From Pegea sp. RAD2-039 (taxonomy: Eukaryota; Chordata; Thaliacea; Salpida; Salpidae), in the NCBI GenBank assembly GCA_034620365.1, contig JAQGEQ010000363.1:2577989-2641988 (forward strand): 64,000 nucleotides of DNA, written 5' to 3'. The translations under genes were made by a program, and so were the position numbers. The first letter of the stretch is position 1. Every line of letters begins with the position of its first letter. Of the stretch, positions 27,001 to 40,235 are shown piece after piece. The notes under the pieces were generated by a model. It was not told the DNA's origin. It searched no databases and worked only from the letters and a program-made list of their open reading frames with translations.

Positions 27001-30000
27001 CAAAAGATTCAGAAATCGAATCATCAGATAATGATTCAAGTGACAACAGTTTATATAATGAGAATACAGAAATTAATTCTCATACAAAAAGTGAGAATAA
27101 CATTCTTTTCTTGAAAGTCTAATTATATATTAATTGTTTAATTTGATTAGAAATAAAAAAACAAGTAATTATTTGATCGATATTCAAGCTTATTCCGATA
27201 ATTTTTACTTTCTCTGGTTTTGAACTCAACGAAAAAATTATTTTATTCTTATTTGAGTCAACTAACTTTCATAGTTTTCTTAAAATTTGAAATTTTTAAA
27301 ATAAACAAACTATTTTTATTCATCAGATAAAGAACTTGAAACTAAACAAAATTTAGAAACAACTACAATTAATTTGGTTAATAAAAAGACAGAATGGAAA
27401 AGTATACAAACAACAACTGATAATAGAAAGAGTTTGTTGAGTCGACTAACAACAAATGTTCCGACAAAACAAACTACTTTACAAGTTAACAATCTCAATA
27501 AACTGGAAAACTCAAATGAAGTTTCAACTAAAGAAGTGGGTGTTGAGTTGAAAATTCAGAATCAAAATCACAAAATAATTGAAAAATTGGAAAGAAAAAA
27601 TATCTCTGTTAAAAATGAAACTCGAAATGTTTCTTTGAACTCAAATGTTGTAAATGTAAATAATCTTGTCGACAAACAGACACAAGAAGACACAAATATT
27701 GAAGATGTATCTACAAAAGTTGACAATTTGCTTGATTCTACAACAAAACCATCAAACTTTATTAATGTAACAAACAAATTTGAAAAACTCCTTGAAATTG
27801 ATCATCAAACGAATTTGAAGTTGAATGAAAATAACAAATTTGTTTCAATTGAAGAACAAAATATTTCAAGTATTTATATTTCTTATTTCCAATATTTGAT
27901 TTCTTAAAAAAATTAACAAAGTTTAAAGAAAATGAATAAAAAAATTGTTTAATATTAAATTATTAAATGTTTATGACTAAAATATAAACTTTTATTGAAT
28001 ACTTTTGATCAGTTTTAACAACAATTTTATAAGTTTATAACAATAAAATAATTTTAAAAACAACAACAAAACAATTATCTAATTTAAAAAATGTTTTATA
28101 GATGATCAACTTGAAACAAAACAATCAACAAACGGTTTAAACAATCTAGAAATAACAACAAGTGACAATAAAGTTGGTTTGTTGAATGAAATAACAACAA
28201 ATAAAGCAACAATAGAAACCATTTCACAAGCTGATAACTCTAACAAACTGGAAAATTCAACTGAAGTTACAACCAATCAGATTACAGCAAATTTAAATGA
28301 TCTTCATCCTGATCCGATAGATCCTACTAAACTGACAAACTTAAATGTTGAAGATAAAAGAAATTTAGATGAAGATTTGAAGAAAGGAAATAAAATTGAA
28401 GAAGATTTGACTACAAATGAAAACGATGAAATTGTTGATGTTGAAATTAAATCAACAACTTTGTTTACATCAACAAAAGATTCAGAAATCGAATCATCAG
28501 ATAATGATTCAACTGACAACAGTTTATATAATGAGAATACAGAAATTAATTCTCATACAAAAAGTGAGAATAATATCCTTTTCTTGAAAGTCTAATTATA
28601 TATTAATTGTTTAATTTGATTATAAATAAAAAAAAAGTAATTATTTGATCGATAATCAAGCTTATTCCGATAATTTTTACTTTCTCTGGCTTTGAACTGA
28701 ACGAAAAAATTCTTTTCCTTTTATTTGAGTCAACTAATTTTGATATTTTTCTTAAAATTTGAAATTTTTAAAATAAACAAACTATTTTTATTCATCAGAT
28801 AAAGAACTTGAAACTAAACAAAATTTAGAAACAACTACAATTAATTTGGTTAATAAAAAGACAAGATTGAAAAGTATACAAACAACAACTGATAATAGAA
28901 AGAGTTTGTTGAGTCGACTAACAACAAATGTTCCGACAAAACAAACTACTTTACAAGTTAACAATCTCAATAAACTGGAAAACTCAAATGAAGTTTCAAC
29001 TACAGAAGTGGGTATTGAGTTGAAAATTCAGAATCAAAATCACAAAATAATTGAAAAATTGGAAAGAAAAAATATCTCTGTTAAAAATGAAACTCGAAAT
29101 GTTTCTTTCAACTCAAATGTTGTAAATGTAAATAATTTTGTCGACAAACAGATACAAGAAGACACAAATATTGAAGATGTATCTACAAAAGTTGACAATT
29201 TGGTTGATTCTACAACAAAACCATCAAACTTTATTAATGTAACAAACAAATTTGAAAAACTTCTTGAAATTGATCATCAAACGAATTTGAAGTTGAATGA
29301 AAATAACAAATTTATTTCAATTGAAGAACAAAATATTTCAAGTATTTATATTTCTTATTTCCAATATTTGATTTCTTAAAAAAATTAACAAAGTTTAAAG
29401 AAAATGAATAAAAAAATTGTTTATATCAAATTATTAAATGTTTATGACTGAAATATAAACTTTTATTGAATACTTTTGATCAGTTTTTATAACAACTTTA
29501 TAAGTTTATAACAATAAAATAATTTTAAAAACAACAACAAAACAATTATCTAATTTAACAAATGTTTTATAGATGAGCAACTTGAAACAAAACAATCAAC
29601 AAACGGTTTAAACAATCTAGAAATAACAACAAGTGACAATAAAGTTGGTTTGTTGAATGAAATAACAACAAATGAAGCAACAATAGAAACCATTTCACAA
29701 GCTGATAACTCTAACAAACTGGAAAATTCAACTGAAGTTACAACCAATCAGATTACAGCAAATTTAAATGATCTTCATCCTGATCCGATAGATCCTACTA
29801 AACCGACAAACTTGAATGTTGAAGATAAAAGAACATTAGATGAAGATTTGAAGAAAGGAAATAAAATTGAAGAAGATTTGACTACAAATGAAAACGATGA
29901 AATTGTTGATGTTGAAATTAAATCAACAACTTTGTTTACATCAACAAAAGATTCAGAAATCGAATTATCAGATAATGATTCAACTGACAACAGTTTATAT

Positions 30001-33000
30001 AATGAGAATACAGAAATTAATTCTCATACAAAAAGTGAGAATAATATCCTTTTCTTGAAAGTCTAATTATATATTAATTTTTTAATTTGATTATAAATAA
30101 AAAAAAAGTAATTATTTGATCGATATTCAAGCTTATTCCGATAATTTTTACTTTCTCTGGCTTTGAACTCAACGAAAAAATTCTTTTCCTTTTATTTGAG
30201 TCAACTAATTTTGATATTTTTCTTAAAATTTGAAATTTTTAAAATAAACAAACTATTTTTATTCATCAGATAAAGAACTTGAAACTAAACAAAATTTAGA
30301 AACAACTACAATTAATTTGGTTAATAAAAAGACAAGATTGAAAAGTATACAAACAACAACTGATAATAGAAATAGTTTGTTGAGTCGACTAACAACAAAT
30401 GTTCCGACAAAACAAACTACTTTACAAGTTAACAATCTCAATAAACTGGAAAACTCAAATGAAGTTTCAACTACAGAAGTGGGTATTGAGTTGAAAATTC
30501 AGAATCAAAATCACAAAATAATTGAAAAATTGGAAAGAAAAAATATCTCTGTTAAAAATGAAACTCGAAATGTTTCTTTCAACTCAAATGTTGTAAATGT
30601 AAATAATTTTGTCGACAAACAGATACAAGAAGACACAAATATTGAAGATGTATCTACAAAAGTTGACAATTTGCTTGATTCTACAACAAAACCATCAAAC
30701 TTTATTAATGTAACAAACAAATTTGAAAAACTTCTTGAAATTGATCATCAAACTAATTTGAAGTTGAATGAAAATAACAAATTTATTTCAATTGAAGAAC
30801 AAAATATTTCAAGTATTTATATTTCTTATTTCCAATATTTGATTTCTTAAAAAAATTAACAAAGTTTAAAGAAAATGAATAAAAAAATTGTTTATATTAA
30901 ATTATTAAATGTTTATGACTAAAATATAAACTTTTATTGAACACTTTTGAACAGTTTTTATAACAACTTTATAAGTTTATAAAAATAAAATAGTTTTAAA
31001 AACAACAACAAAACAATTATCTAATTCAACAAATGTTTTATAGATGAGCAACTTGAAACAAAACAATCAACAAACGGTTTAAACAATCTAGAAATAACAA
31101 CAAGTGACAATAAAGTTGGTTTGTTGAATGAAATAACAACAAATAAAGCAACAATAGAAACCATTTCACAAGCTGATAACTCTAACAAACTGGAAAATTC
31201 AACTGAAGTTACAACCAATCAGATTACAGCAAATTTAAATGATCTTCATCCTGATCCGATAGATCCTACTAAGCCGACAAACTTAAATGTTGAAGATAAA
31301 AGAAATTTAGATGAAGATTTGAAGAAAGGAAATAAAATTGAAGAAAATTTGACTACAAATGAAAACGATGAAATTGTTGATGTTGAAATTAGATCAACAA
31401 CTTTGTTTACATCAACAAAAGATTCAGAAATCGAATCATCAGATAATGATTCAACTAACAACAGTTTATATAATGAGAATACAGAAATTAATTCTCATAC
31501 AAAAAGTGAGAATAATATCCTTTTCTTGAAAGTCTAATTATATATTAATTTTTTAATTTGATTAGAAATAATAAAAAAGTAATTATTTGATCGATAATCA
31601 AGCTTATTCCGATAATTTTTACTTTCTTTAGCTTTGAACTCAACGAAAAAATTCTTTTCCTTTTATTTGAGTCAACTAATTTTGATATTTTTCTTAAAAT
31701 TTGAAATTTTTAAAATAAACAAACTATTTTTATTCATCAGATAAAGAACTTGAAAATAAACAAAATTTAGAAACAACTACAATTAATTTGGTTAATAAAA
31801 AGACAGAATGGAAAAGTATACAAACAACAACTGATAATAGAAAGAGTTTGTTGAGTCGACTAACAACAAATGTTCCGACAAAACAAACTACTTTACAAGT
31901 TAACAATCTCAATAAACTGGAAAACTCAAATGAAGTTTCAACTAAAGAAGTGGGTGTTGAGTTGAAAATTCAGAATCAAAATCACAAAATAATTGAAAAA
32001 TTGGAAATAAAAAATATCTCTGTTAAAAATGAAACTCGAAATGTTTCTTTGAACTCAAATGTTGTAAATGTAAATAATTTTGTCGACAAACAGATACAAA
32101 AAGACACAAATATTGAAGATGTATCTACAAAAGTTGACAATTTGCTTGATTCTATAACAAAACCATCAAACTTTATTAATGTAACAAACAAATTTGAAAA
32201 ACTTCTTGAAATTGATCATCAAAATAATTTGAAGTTGAATGAAAATAACAAATTTATTTCAATTGAAGAACAAAATATTTCAAGTATTTATATTTCTTAT
32301 TTCCAATATTTGATTTCTTAAAAAAATAATTAAGTTTAAAGAAAATGAATAAAACAATTGTTTAATATTAAATTATTAAATGTTTATGACTAAAATATAA
32401 ACTTTTATTGAACACTTTTGATCAGTTGCAACAACAACTTTATAAGTTTATAACAATAAAATAATTTTAAAAACAACAACAAAACAATTATCTAATTTAA
32501 AAAATGTTTTATAGATGAGCAACTTGAAACAAAACAATCAACAAACGGTTTAAACAATCTAGAAATAACAACAAGTGACAATAAAGTTGGTTTGTTGAAT
32601 GAAATAACAACAAATAAAGCAACAATAGAAACCATTTCACAAGCTGATAACTCTAACAAACTGGAAAATTCAACTGAATTTACAACCAATCAGATTACAG
32701 CAAATTTAAATGATCTTCATCCTGATCCGATAGATCCTACTAAACTGACAAACTTAAATGTTGAAGATAAAAGAAATTTAGATGAAGATTTGAAGAAAGG
32801 AAATAAAATTGAAGAAGATTTGACTACAAATGAAAACGATGAAATTGTTGATGTTGAAATTAAATCAACAACTTTGTTTACATCAACAAAAGATTCAGAA
32901 ATCGAATCATCAGATAATGATTCAACTGACAACAGTTTATATAATGAGAATACAGAAATTAATTCTCATACAAAAAGTGAGAATAATATCCTTTTCTTGA

Positions 33001-35209
33001 AAGTCTAATTATATATTAATTGTTTAATTTGATTAGAAATAAAAAAAAGTAATTATTTGATCAATAATCAAGCTTATTCCGATAATTTTTACTTTCTCTG
33101 GCTTTGAACTCAACGAAAAAATTCTTTTCCTTTTATTTGAGTCAACTAATTTTCATATTTTTCTTAAAATTTGAAATTTTTAAAATAAACAAACTATTTT
33201 TATTCATCAGATAAAGAACTTGAAACTAAACAAAATTTAGAAACAACTACAATTAATTTGGTTAATAAAAAGACAAGATTGAAAAGTATACAAACAACAT
33301 CTGATAATAGAAAGAGTTTGTTGAGTCGACTAACAACAAATGTTCCGACAAAACAAACTACTTTACAAGTTAACAATCTCAATAAACTGGAAAACTCAAA
33401 TGAAGCTTCAACTGGGAGTTTTGTTGGAAGTTTGCAAACTAATCAAAACCATAAACCTACACTTGTTACTCCGTCAAATGATAAATATAAAGTCTTGTCT
33501 GCTGATCAATATCAGAAGAACATTATCGAAGACTCAGCTCTTAATGATGAAAGCACTTCTTATATGAACTCAAATAATTTAGGTTCTTTCAAACCTACAA
33601 CAACGTATTACTCAGCAAACGACGTATCAGATACCTCTGGTGACTCATTCACCCAAAGTAAGAAGACTTTTATGGCTTTAAATTTGTTCTTTTTTGTGAT
33701 AGTTTTGTTTTAGTTATTTTTTAATTATATTTTATTTAAAACTATTCAAGTTCGTTTTTCGATAAAATTATTTTCAGTGCTTTGAAAAGCTTTTAATTTT
33801 ATTAAATTATATACAGATAGAAATACAAAGATGTATCAATCGAATGAAGTGAATGGAATGATGTTGAAATCAAATGTAGTTAAAACTTTCGAAAGTTATA
33901 TCATATCACCAGAACAAACTGAAACGCAAAAAACTTCAACTTTGAAAGAAGTTTCGGAGATTTATCTTTCTGATGAAATCCAAGATGAATATACAAAACT
34001 GAAAATTCAAAATAAAAATTCCCAACAAAAGAAATTAAGAAAAGAAACGACAAATGATGACGTCTTACCAGAAATCTCTGATTCTACATCTTTTCAGCAA
34101 GATCAGAAAATTTCTTTGGTTTCAACTGAAAGTGAGATTTCTGGTGATCAAATATTAGAGGGATCTTCGGATACTTTTGATCTACAAAGTAAAATTTTTC
34201 TAGAAATAAACTATCAAAATCGAACTAATATTTTGATAAAATCAGATCGCAAAGAAAGAAAAACAAATAAAAAAGAAATTTTCAAAACTAAATTATTTGA
34301 TAAATCAAAAAGCTCAGAAGTAAATCCAAGTAATAACTTTGAAGAAGAACCTAAAGGTCGTGTTACAGCAGGTATGTTTTCATTGAACGTTTTATAAACC
34401 AAATAAATTTCGCTTTTTATCCTCAGCCGAGTCTTTGAAAAGTGAAATGTGGTTGTACTTAATTGTCGTTTCGGGGTTCTTATTATTTTGTTGCTTAGCT
34501 TATAGTATATTTTTAGCTTATCAATTTGTACCAAAGATGAAAAAACTTCGAAAGAACTCTGTGTAAGTTTTATAAAATAATCAGTTTAACAAAAAGATTT
34601 ACGAAAGATTTATTTAGTTATCCTCTTCAAGAAGTAACTGTGAAAAAAGATGAGAAGCCGTTCATAACCAAATTTCATATCGAAGATGAAACATGGTATA
34701 GGAAAACAAGAAAGAGACCCCTAAAAAAATGTCCTCAAATTACACCAGTGCCCAGTTGTTTAGAAGAATCTTCAATTGAGAGGCCATTGATGTATTCTAT
34801 TGATCAAAAAGATGATTATGTTGATGAAGATTTGAGAAATCGTATGCTCTCATCATGTACTGTGGTTGAAGGTTACTCTGAGTATATGAATGATTCTGAT
34901 GAAATAGACTTTAATCTCAATTCAAGTCCTTCACCTCTTCAATCTCAATCCAGTGGAAGTCTTAGCAGCTTTGACGAAGTCTCACTTACCCAGTATTTCT
35001 CAAATGTATCTGAAAATGTAGATTGTGGTTCAGATGAGCCTGACGAACAACAACTAGAACTTGAATATTATCCGTATTTATCACCTTGTCCCTCATCTCA
35101 TTCTATTCATTCATATTCTGGTTGTAAAGCTTCTAAATATCCATCTTATAAGTGCTTGCGTAAGTCTACTTCTGAGCCTTCGCTGTATAAAACAAGTTCG
35201 AAGCAATAA
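24081..35209 (+). CDS. Giant C-type-lectin single-pass membrane protein with tandemly duplicated exon cassettes
   Basis: Twenty-one exons, all in phase, giving 2,536 aa. Exon 1 (24081-24126) with the start of exon 2 encodes a signal peptide (FQISLLIFTIFLYFISC). Exons 2-3 (24284-24614, 24703-24806) make a C-type lectin domain with SYLEAVKSC, DVCVQLDNAQNW and CHKKLPFICQ. Exons 4-7 (24902-24991, 25133-25237, 25365-25463, 25514-25600) start like a second lectin domain (YHCKSKF) but lack the closing cysteines and end in an Asp/Tyr-rich stretch. Exons 8-18 are the repeat stalk (about residues 288-2109). Exon 19 is 33817-34371. Exon 20 (34427-34562) holds the transmembrane helix (WLYLIVVSGFLLFCCLAYSI, about 2303-2325) followed by KMKKLRK. 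Exon 21 (34618-35209) is a Ser/Tyr-rich cytoplasmic tail. The stalk has many N-glycosylation sites (NVT, NIS, NET, NST). I infer a cell-surface adhesion, mucin-like or recognition protein; the ligand is unknown. The exon 2 donor (GTTGGT) is weak but is the only one in phase. Confidence 0.85.
25861..33657 (+). repeat. Tandem two-exon cassette, period about 1,471 bp, five full copies plus a sixth partial
   Basis: Cassette exon a: 25861-26397, 27327-27869, 28799-29341, 30270-30812, 31741-32283 and a partial copy in 33211-33657. Cassette exon b: 26629-27090, 28102-28563, 29573-30034, 31044-31505 and 32515-32976. Exon b is always 462 nt; exon a is 543 nt in copies 2-5 and 537 nt in copy 1, which has a unique 5' end. 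Copy 6 diverges after the residues NSNEAST. All are phase 1 at both ends, so each cassette adds about 335 aa without breaking frame. Introns are almost as similar as exons, which points to recent unequal crossing-over. Exon a begins KELETKQNLETTTINLVNKK and exon b EQLETKQSTNGLNNLEITT, so the two exons are themselves distant relatives. Confidence 0.95.
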
Positions 35210-35262
35210 ACAAGTTCATCTCTCTCGAACCAAATTGTATCTCATAAAACATCTGTGTGTTG

Positions 35263-35268
35263 AATAAA
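35263..35268 (+). promoter_or_regulatory. Polyadenylation signal of the lectin-like gene
   Basis: AATAAA about 54 nt downstream of the stop codon at 35209, on the same strand, in AT-rich sequence without further exons. Confidence 0.55.
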
Positions 35269-36463
35269 ATTTAGACAGATAAATTGAAGATATGTTTTTC
35301 TAACCTCATAAGTATAAGTATCTATCATAAGTAGAATTGTTTGTACAAAATAAGTTTGTATTAATCTTACATTTATTGTAGTTAGAATATTTGATAATAT
35401 TAACAAATAAAATGTTCAACATAAGTAGTAACATCTTAATAACTAACTGTTAAATAACTTTTTGGAATACCTCAAAAGAAATTGTTTAAACTATCTAATT
35501 GAAGCTAATAAATGAACATTTTAAGTGGATTTATTTTAAATAAGTTTTTCTATTTTACTTCAATAAATCAACCTCAAATTTAACTAAACATTGAATGCTA
35601 ATTATATAGATTATTGGATAAAAACTCAACAATTTTTAACGTTTTTAATCCTACTTTCTGACAAGATAAATCTTAGATAAGTTTTTAAACTTCAACTGAA
35701 TATTTTCAAACTAAAGAAACTGCTACAAGAAATTAGAATCAAATGAATTGAAAATTTTTGTTATTCACTTTTGAAAAAATCAATATTCAAAATTTTTCAA
35801 AAATTAAACGTTTATTTATAGTTTCTAATTGGATTTGAATTTTCACGTGGTCATCGTTCTAGATATAATTTATAAGAGAAGATTATTTTTCGTACTCTTT
35901 CAAAAAGATACAATTTTGAACTTTCTCATTTAACAAAGTTCTGTAATTCGTATTTTGTCAAAACCACAATTTTACAGGGTAGCTAGCTGAAAAAAATATA
36001 GTTTAAAACAAGTTGCAAGGATAATTTTTTTAAACTTACCTAAATGGTGGTCTCACAGCTTAGTATTCTGGTTTCAAATTATCAAAAACAAACCTTATTT
36101 TGCTGAAAAACAAGCACTTGTTTAACTCATAGCACTAGGAAGTTGAAGTTAGCTTGTATAGTACCTAGTTGTGTAGATATCAATAAATAGATATAAATAA
36201 GTAAATATGATTAAATAGATGTAAGTAAACAGACATGAATAAATAATTAAAAGTAAATAGATACGAATAAATCGAATGTATATCAACACGACACCTAATA
36301 ATATCAGTATAAACACAGTATAAGAACAGAGTATGTAGGCAATATTACGATATAAGTAAGATATAAGTAAGATTTATATAAATAATTGTTCATATCGAAA
36401 AGTAAAATTGCTCTTAAAATATATTTTTCATTTTTCAGTTTCTGACAACTAAGAGGTAAGTTT
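35269..36463. other. AT-rich intergenic DNA between convergent genes
   Basis: The plus-strand lectin gene ends on the left and the minus-strand Lys-rich gene on the right, so this is a convergent intergenic region. No exon was found. From 36180 to 36370 there is a loose ATAAGTAA / AAATAGAT-type low-complexity repeat. Confidence 0.5.
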
Positions 36464-37956
36464 TTATTCTCTATTTCTTCTTCTGCTTTCGAGTTTTTTC
36501 TCTTTCTTTAGTTTCTTCTTCTTCTTCTGAATCTTTTTCTCTTCCTTCAGTTTCTTCTTCTGCTTCTGCTTCTGAATCTTTTTCTCTTCCTTTAGTTTCT
36601 TCTTCTGAATCTTTTTCTCTTCTTTTAGTTTCTTCTTCTGAATCTTTTTCTCTTCTTTTAGTTTCTTCTTCTGAATCTTTTTCTCTTCTTTTAGTTTCTT
36701 CTTCTGAATCTTTTTCTCTTCTTTTAGTTTCTTCTTCTGAATCTTTTTCTCTTCTTTTAGTTTCTTCTTCTTCTGAATCTTTTTCTCTTCCTTCAGTTTT
36801 TTCTTCTTCTTTTGAATCCTTTTCTCCTCCTTCAGTTTCTGCTTCTTCTTCTGAATCCTTTTCTCTTCTTTTAGTTTCTTCTTCTGAATCTCTTTTCTTT
36901 TCATCAGTTTCTGCTTCTGCTTCTGAATCTTTTTTTCTTCCTTTATTTTCTTCTGCTGCTCACGAGTCTCTTTTTCGTCCATAACTATTCTCTTACGTTC
37001 TGTCTTTATTTCATTTTCATCCTTATTCAGAGACTCAGTATTTGTCATCTCATTAGAACGGGGTGGATAGTTTTTAACTAAAATTCTGGTTTCATCTCTG
37101 AAATTGAAGCTGATGATTAACTTATCTGTTATAATCTATTAAACAGTTATTTTTAACAATTTATGTAGTTAATATAGATTGTTTTGAATATTTTAATTGT
37201 TAAATACAAACTTGTAAACGAAACTTACAATAGTATCTTGCAGCTAGTTAATTGTTCCCTTAAATCTTTCAAGGTTTCTGCAAAATTCAAGATGATGAAT
37301 GAATCAGAAATAATCAAATGTCGATTTTTACCATCAAAATCAGCAATCTCTTTCTTAATAACGGTGAGTGTATCAACTTGTGTCTCGTTTGAATCTTCAT
37401 CATCTAAATATAAACTATTTATTTGATTTTCTACTTACTAATGCTCAGATACCTTTATTTGAAATATCATTTGCCGCATTCTGCATCTCACAAGATCCAT
37501 CTTTACTCCTATTATCATCTCCATCAATAGCTCTTGCATCAATAAACTCTTCGCTTTTACTGCTAGAAAGATCAAACATTTTCAGGGGTTCTTTCAAGGA
37601 TGCAACAAGCTCTTCCTTAAGAGATGCTGCTTCATCTACAGGTTTAGTGTTTAAAAAATTTAATGATTTAAAAATCAGTTTAACAAACCGACAGCTGAAG
37701 CAGTTTCAAGTAAAGCTTCTTCTAGAAATTTCTCGAAGTCGGTCATTGACTCTTCTAAGTAAATCAGTTATTTATTTAAAGTAACTAACACTTACTACAA
37801 AATTAATTAGAATATTCTGGAAGTTATTGCTTATAACATTTGTTAACTTCAAGTTTATGAGTTTATTTTAACAATTTCATTTAAAATATTAACTGATAAT
37901 AAAAAGAAGAAGTAAAAAAGGTTCAACCAACCGATGTCATCACCAACAAAACTCAT
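36464..37956 (-). CDS. Small-gene family member 1: acidic N-terminus, Lys/Glu-rich repeat tail
   Basis: Six exons on the minus strand: 37956-37932 (25 nt), 37754-37689, 37635-37453, 37403-37332, 37277-37229 (49 nt) and 37097-36464. The product is 342 aa and phases are 1-1 up to the 49-nt exon. It starts MSFVGDDI, continues with acidic, Ser-rich, probably disordered sequence (ESMTDFEKFLEEALLETASA), then a short helical segment (TLKDLREQLTSCKILL), and ends with about 160 residues of KLKEEKKIQKK-type repeats. There is no signal peptide or membrane segment, so it is probably intracellular. The tail should form a charged single helix or coiled coil and could bind nucleic acid or cytoskeleton; this is inference. 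The family is not recognised. It is a paralog of the gene at 40940-42035, sharing exon sizes and phases. The stop overlaps an AATAAA. Confidence 0.7.
36520..36900 (-). repeat. 33-bp coding minisatellite (Lys-rich 11-residue repeat)
   Basis: On the plus strand the unit reads TTTTAGTTTCTTCTTCTGAA followed by TCTTTTTCTCTTC. On the minus strand it codes for KKLKEEKKIQK. Central copies are nearly identical (about 36590-36760) and flanking ones have lost or gained single codons, always in frame. It forms the last exon of the gene at 36464-37956. Confidence 0.85.
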
Positions 37957-38689
37957 TTTCTATTGATTAATAAGCAAAATCGTTACAATATTGCTGCAAA
38001 AAAAGATTAAACAAAGTAAAAGTTAAATACACAAGAAAAATTTATAACCCGTTGTTAAAATTTTCTACATGATCAAAAACAAAAAGCTGATAAATCATTA
38101 ACAAATATTCGAAATCCATCAGTAAGCACATTTAGAATATGAAAACAACAGATGTACACCGACATAGAAAGAATATAGATTATATAAGCAAGTTTAAAGC
38201 TAACAGACATTAGAAACAAATCAATATGTTTTTATTCTTATCCAAAAGTATTGAAAAGAATATTTGTGGAAATTATACTTACAATAAAGAGATGATAAAG
38301 TTTACAAGATACCTGTTTACAAGCTTCTAGTAAATCTACCTAAAGCTCTAGATTTCAAAGCACATCACAAATAAAAATTATAAAACCACTAAAAAGAGGA
38401 TACAAAAAGGTTTTGGAATCTTAAATTAATAAGTACAATATATCACAACAAAGATAATAAACACGAGAAAGATTGAAATAAAGTTTTCAAACTCTAAATT
38501 CAAATTCAAATTCAATAATTGTTGCAAGATACGACTGATTTACTTTTAGTTTTAGGAAAATATGTCAGTTTACAGAAAAGAAAAAAACTAATACTGATGC
38601 TAAAGTTAGTTTTCAGTTTATTTTTTATGAAATAATTTCGTTTTGATCTTGCTCTTCTCATTCTAAATAAAGAAAATTTTAAATAATTT
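37957..38689. other. AT-rich intergenic DNA
   Basis: 5' flank of the minus-strand gene starting at 37956. No exon or repeat was recognised. The satellite-like block begins at about 38690. Confidence 0.45.
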
Positions 38690-40235
38690 CAGGAAAGAAA
38701 CCTGTAGAACCAAAAGCAGCCTATCAAATATTGTTAAATGGTAGACAAGTTTTAGCTCACCTGTTCCAGATAGAAAGTCTTCGATGCATCGACACGACAT
38801 CTACGAAAGGCATCAGCAGTCATTTCTTTTTCAGAGATGGAAACCTTTGAAACAGTTCGAGTATCATGATTTATCGAACTGTTAACTCACCTGAAGCGGA
38901 GGACTCTTTCAGGTCTTGTACTAATAGAAAGGACATCTCCAGAAGACATCTTCGTTCTTTCTGTTCTTCAGGAAATTTTCTTGGATACTGAAAAGGAAAA
39001 CTGTAAGTCAAAACTCTCAATCAAACAATGATTAACAGAATTTAGACTCACTAATTTAAGAGTGAAAGACTTGATTGATCTTCGAAGAGTAATCAGGACA
39101 TCTACAGGAGATATCATCTGTATTTGTATTTTTTTCGAAAAAATACATCTGAGTCAAAACGTCATTACAAAGTAAGAATAACCAACGATCTGACTCACTA
39201 GATGTAGAAGGATCTTGTAGGTCTTGAACTAATAGGAAGGACATCTACAGGAGACATCGTTGGTTATTCTGTTTTTCAGGAAAGAAATCTGTAGAGTCAA
39301 ATCGTTTCAGTCAATCTACATCTAATGATTTGAAAAGATCTGACTTACTAGATGTAAAAGGGTCTTGTAGATCTTGAACTAATAGGAAGGACCTCTACAG
39401 GAGACATCGTTGGTTATTCTGTTTTTCAGGAAAGAAATCTGTAGAGTCAAATCGTTTCAGTCAATCTACATCTAATGATTTGAAAAGATTTGACTTACTG
39501 GATGTAGAAGGATCTTTTAGGTCTTGTACTAATAGGAAGGACATCTACAGAAGACATCGCTGGATCATCTGTTTTTCAGGAAAGAAATCTGTAGAGTCAA
39601 ATCTTTTCAGTCAATTTACATCTAATGATTTGAAAAGATCTGACTCACTAGATGTAGAAGGATCTTTTAGGTCTTGTACTAATAGGAAGGACATCTACAG
39701 AAGACATCTTCGTTATTTCTGTTCTTCAGGAAATTTTCCTGGATACTGAGATGGAAAACCTGTGAATCAAAACTCTCTAATCAAAACAAATAATGATTAA
39801 GAGAATTTCGACTCACTAATTTAAGAGTGGAAGAATTAATGAAACTTCGAAGTATAAACAGGACATCTACAAGAGACTTCTTCAGTTGTTCTTTCTTTCG
39901 GGGAAAAAACTCTGGAGTCAAAGCGTGCCAAACAATTATTAAATTATGTTTAGCAAATTTTGACTCACTTGATGCAGATGTAGAGAAGATTCTTTTGGGT
40001 GTTTGAGGTAGAAGTATGACATCTAAGGAAGATATCATCGATGTTTAGTTGTTCTAACTCCTTAGATGATCAACAAGTATCTGTAAATCTGGGATAATGA
40101 GATGGGAACTTGTGAATCAAAACTCTCTTAATAATAATTAAACAATTATTAAGAGAATTTCGACTCACTAAAATAAGAATGAAAGACTTAATGGATCTTT
40201 GAAGTATAGATAGGACATCTACAGAAGATATCGTC
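38690..40235 (-). repeat. Satellite-like array, block 1 (between the two paralogs)
   Basis: About 1.55 kb of monomers homologous to the large array at 44.8-64 kb. It holds several of the diverged monomer types plus four tandem 150-bp monomers (about 39230-39720; the core AGGAAGGACATCTACAG or a close variant recurs at 39233, 39383, 39533 and 39683). Minus-strand GT-AG palindromic spacers are present, for example GTGAGTCAAAATTTGC...GCTTTGACTCCAG near 39906-39970. The block lies between two paralogous genes, in the upstream region of the gene at 36464-37956. Open frames on both strands are short and inconsistent. Confidence 0.8.

Noticed and set aside
26096-33382. Minus-strand open frames of 60-71 codons repeated every 1,471 bp
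   Set aside because: They are antisense shadows of the lectin-gene cassette exons, whose plus-strand exons join in phase at every boundary.
39480-39749. Plus-strand 89-codon open frame in block 1 (RSCTNRKDIYRRH repeated)
   Set aside because: It is open only because two monomers happen to lack stops; the same frame is closed by TGA in the 150-bp run at 60-62 kb, and splice-like signals lie on the opposite strand.
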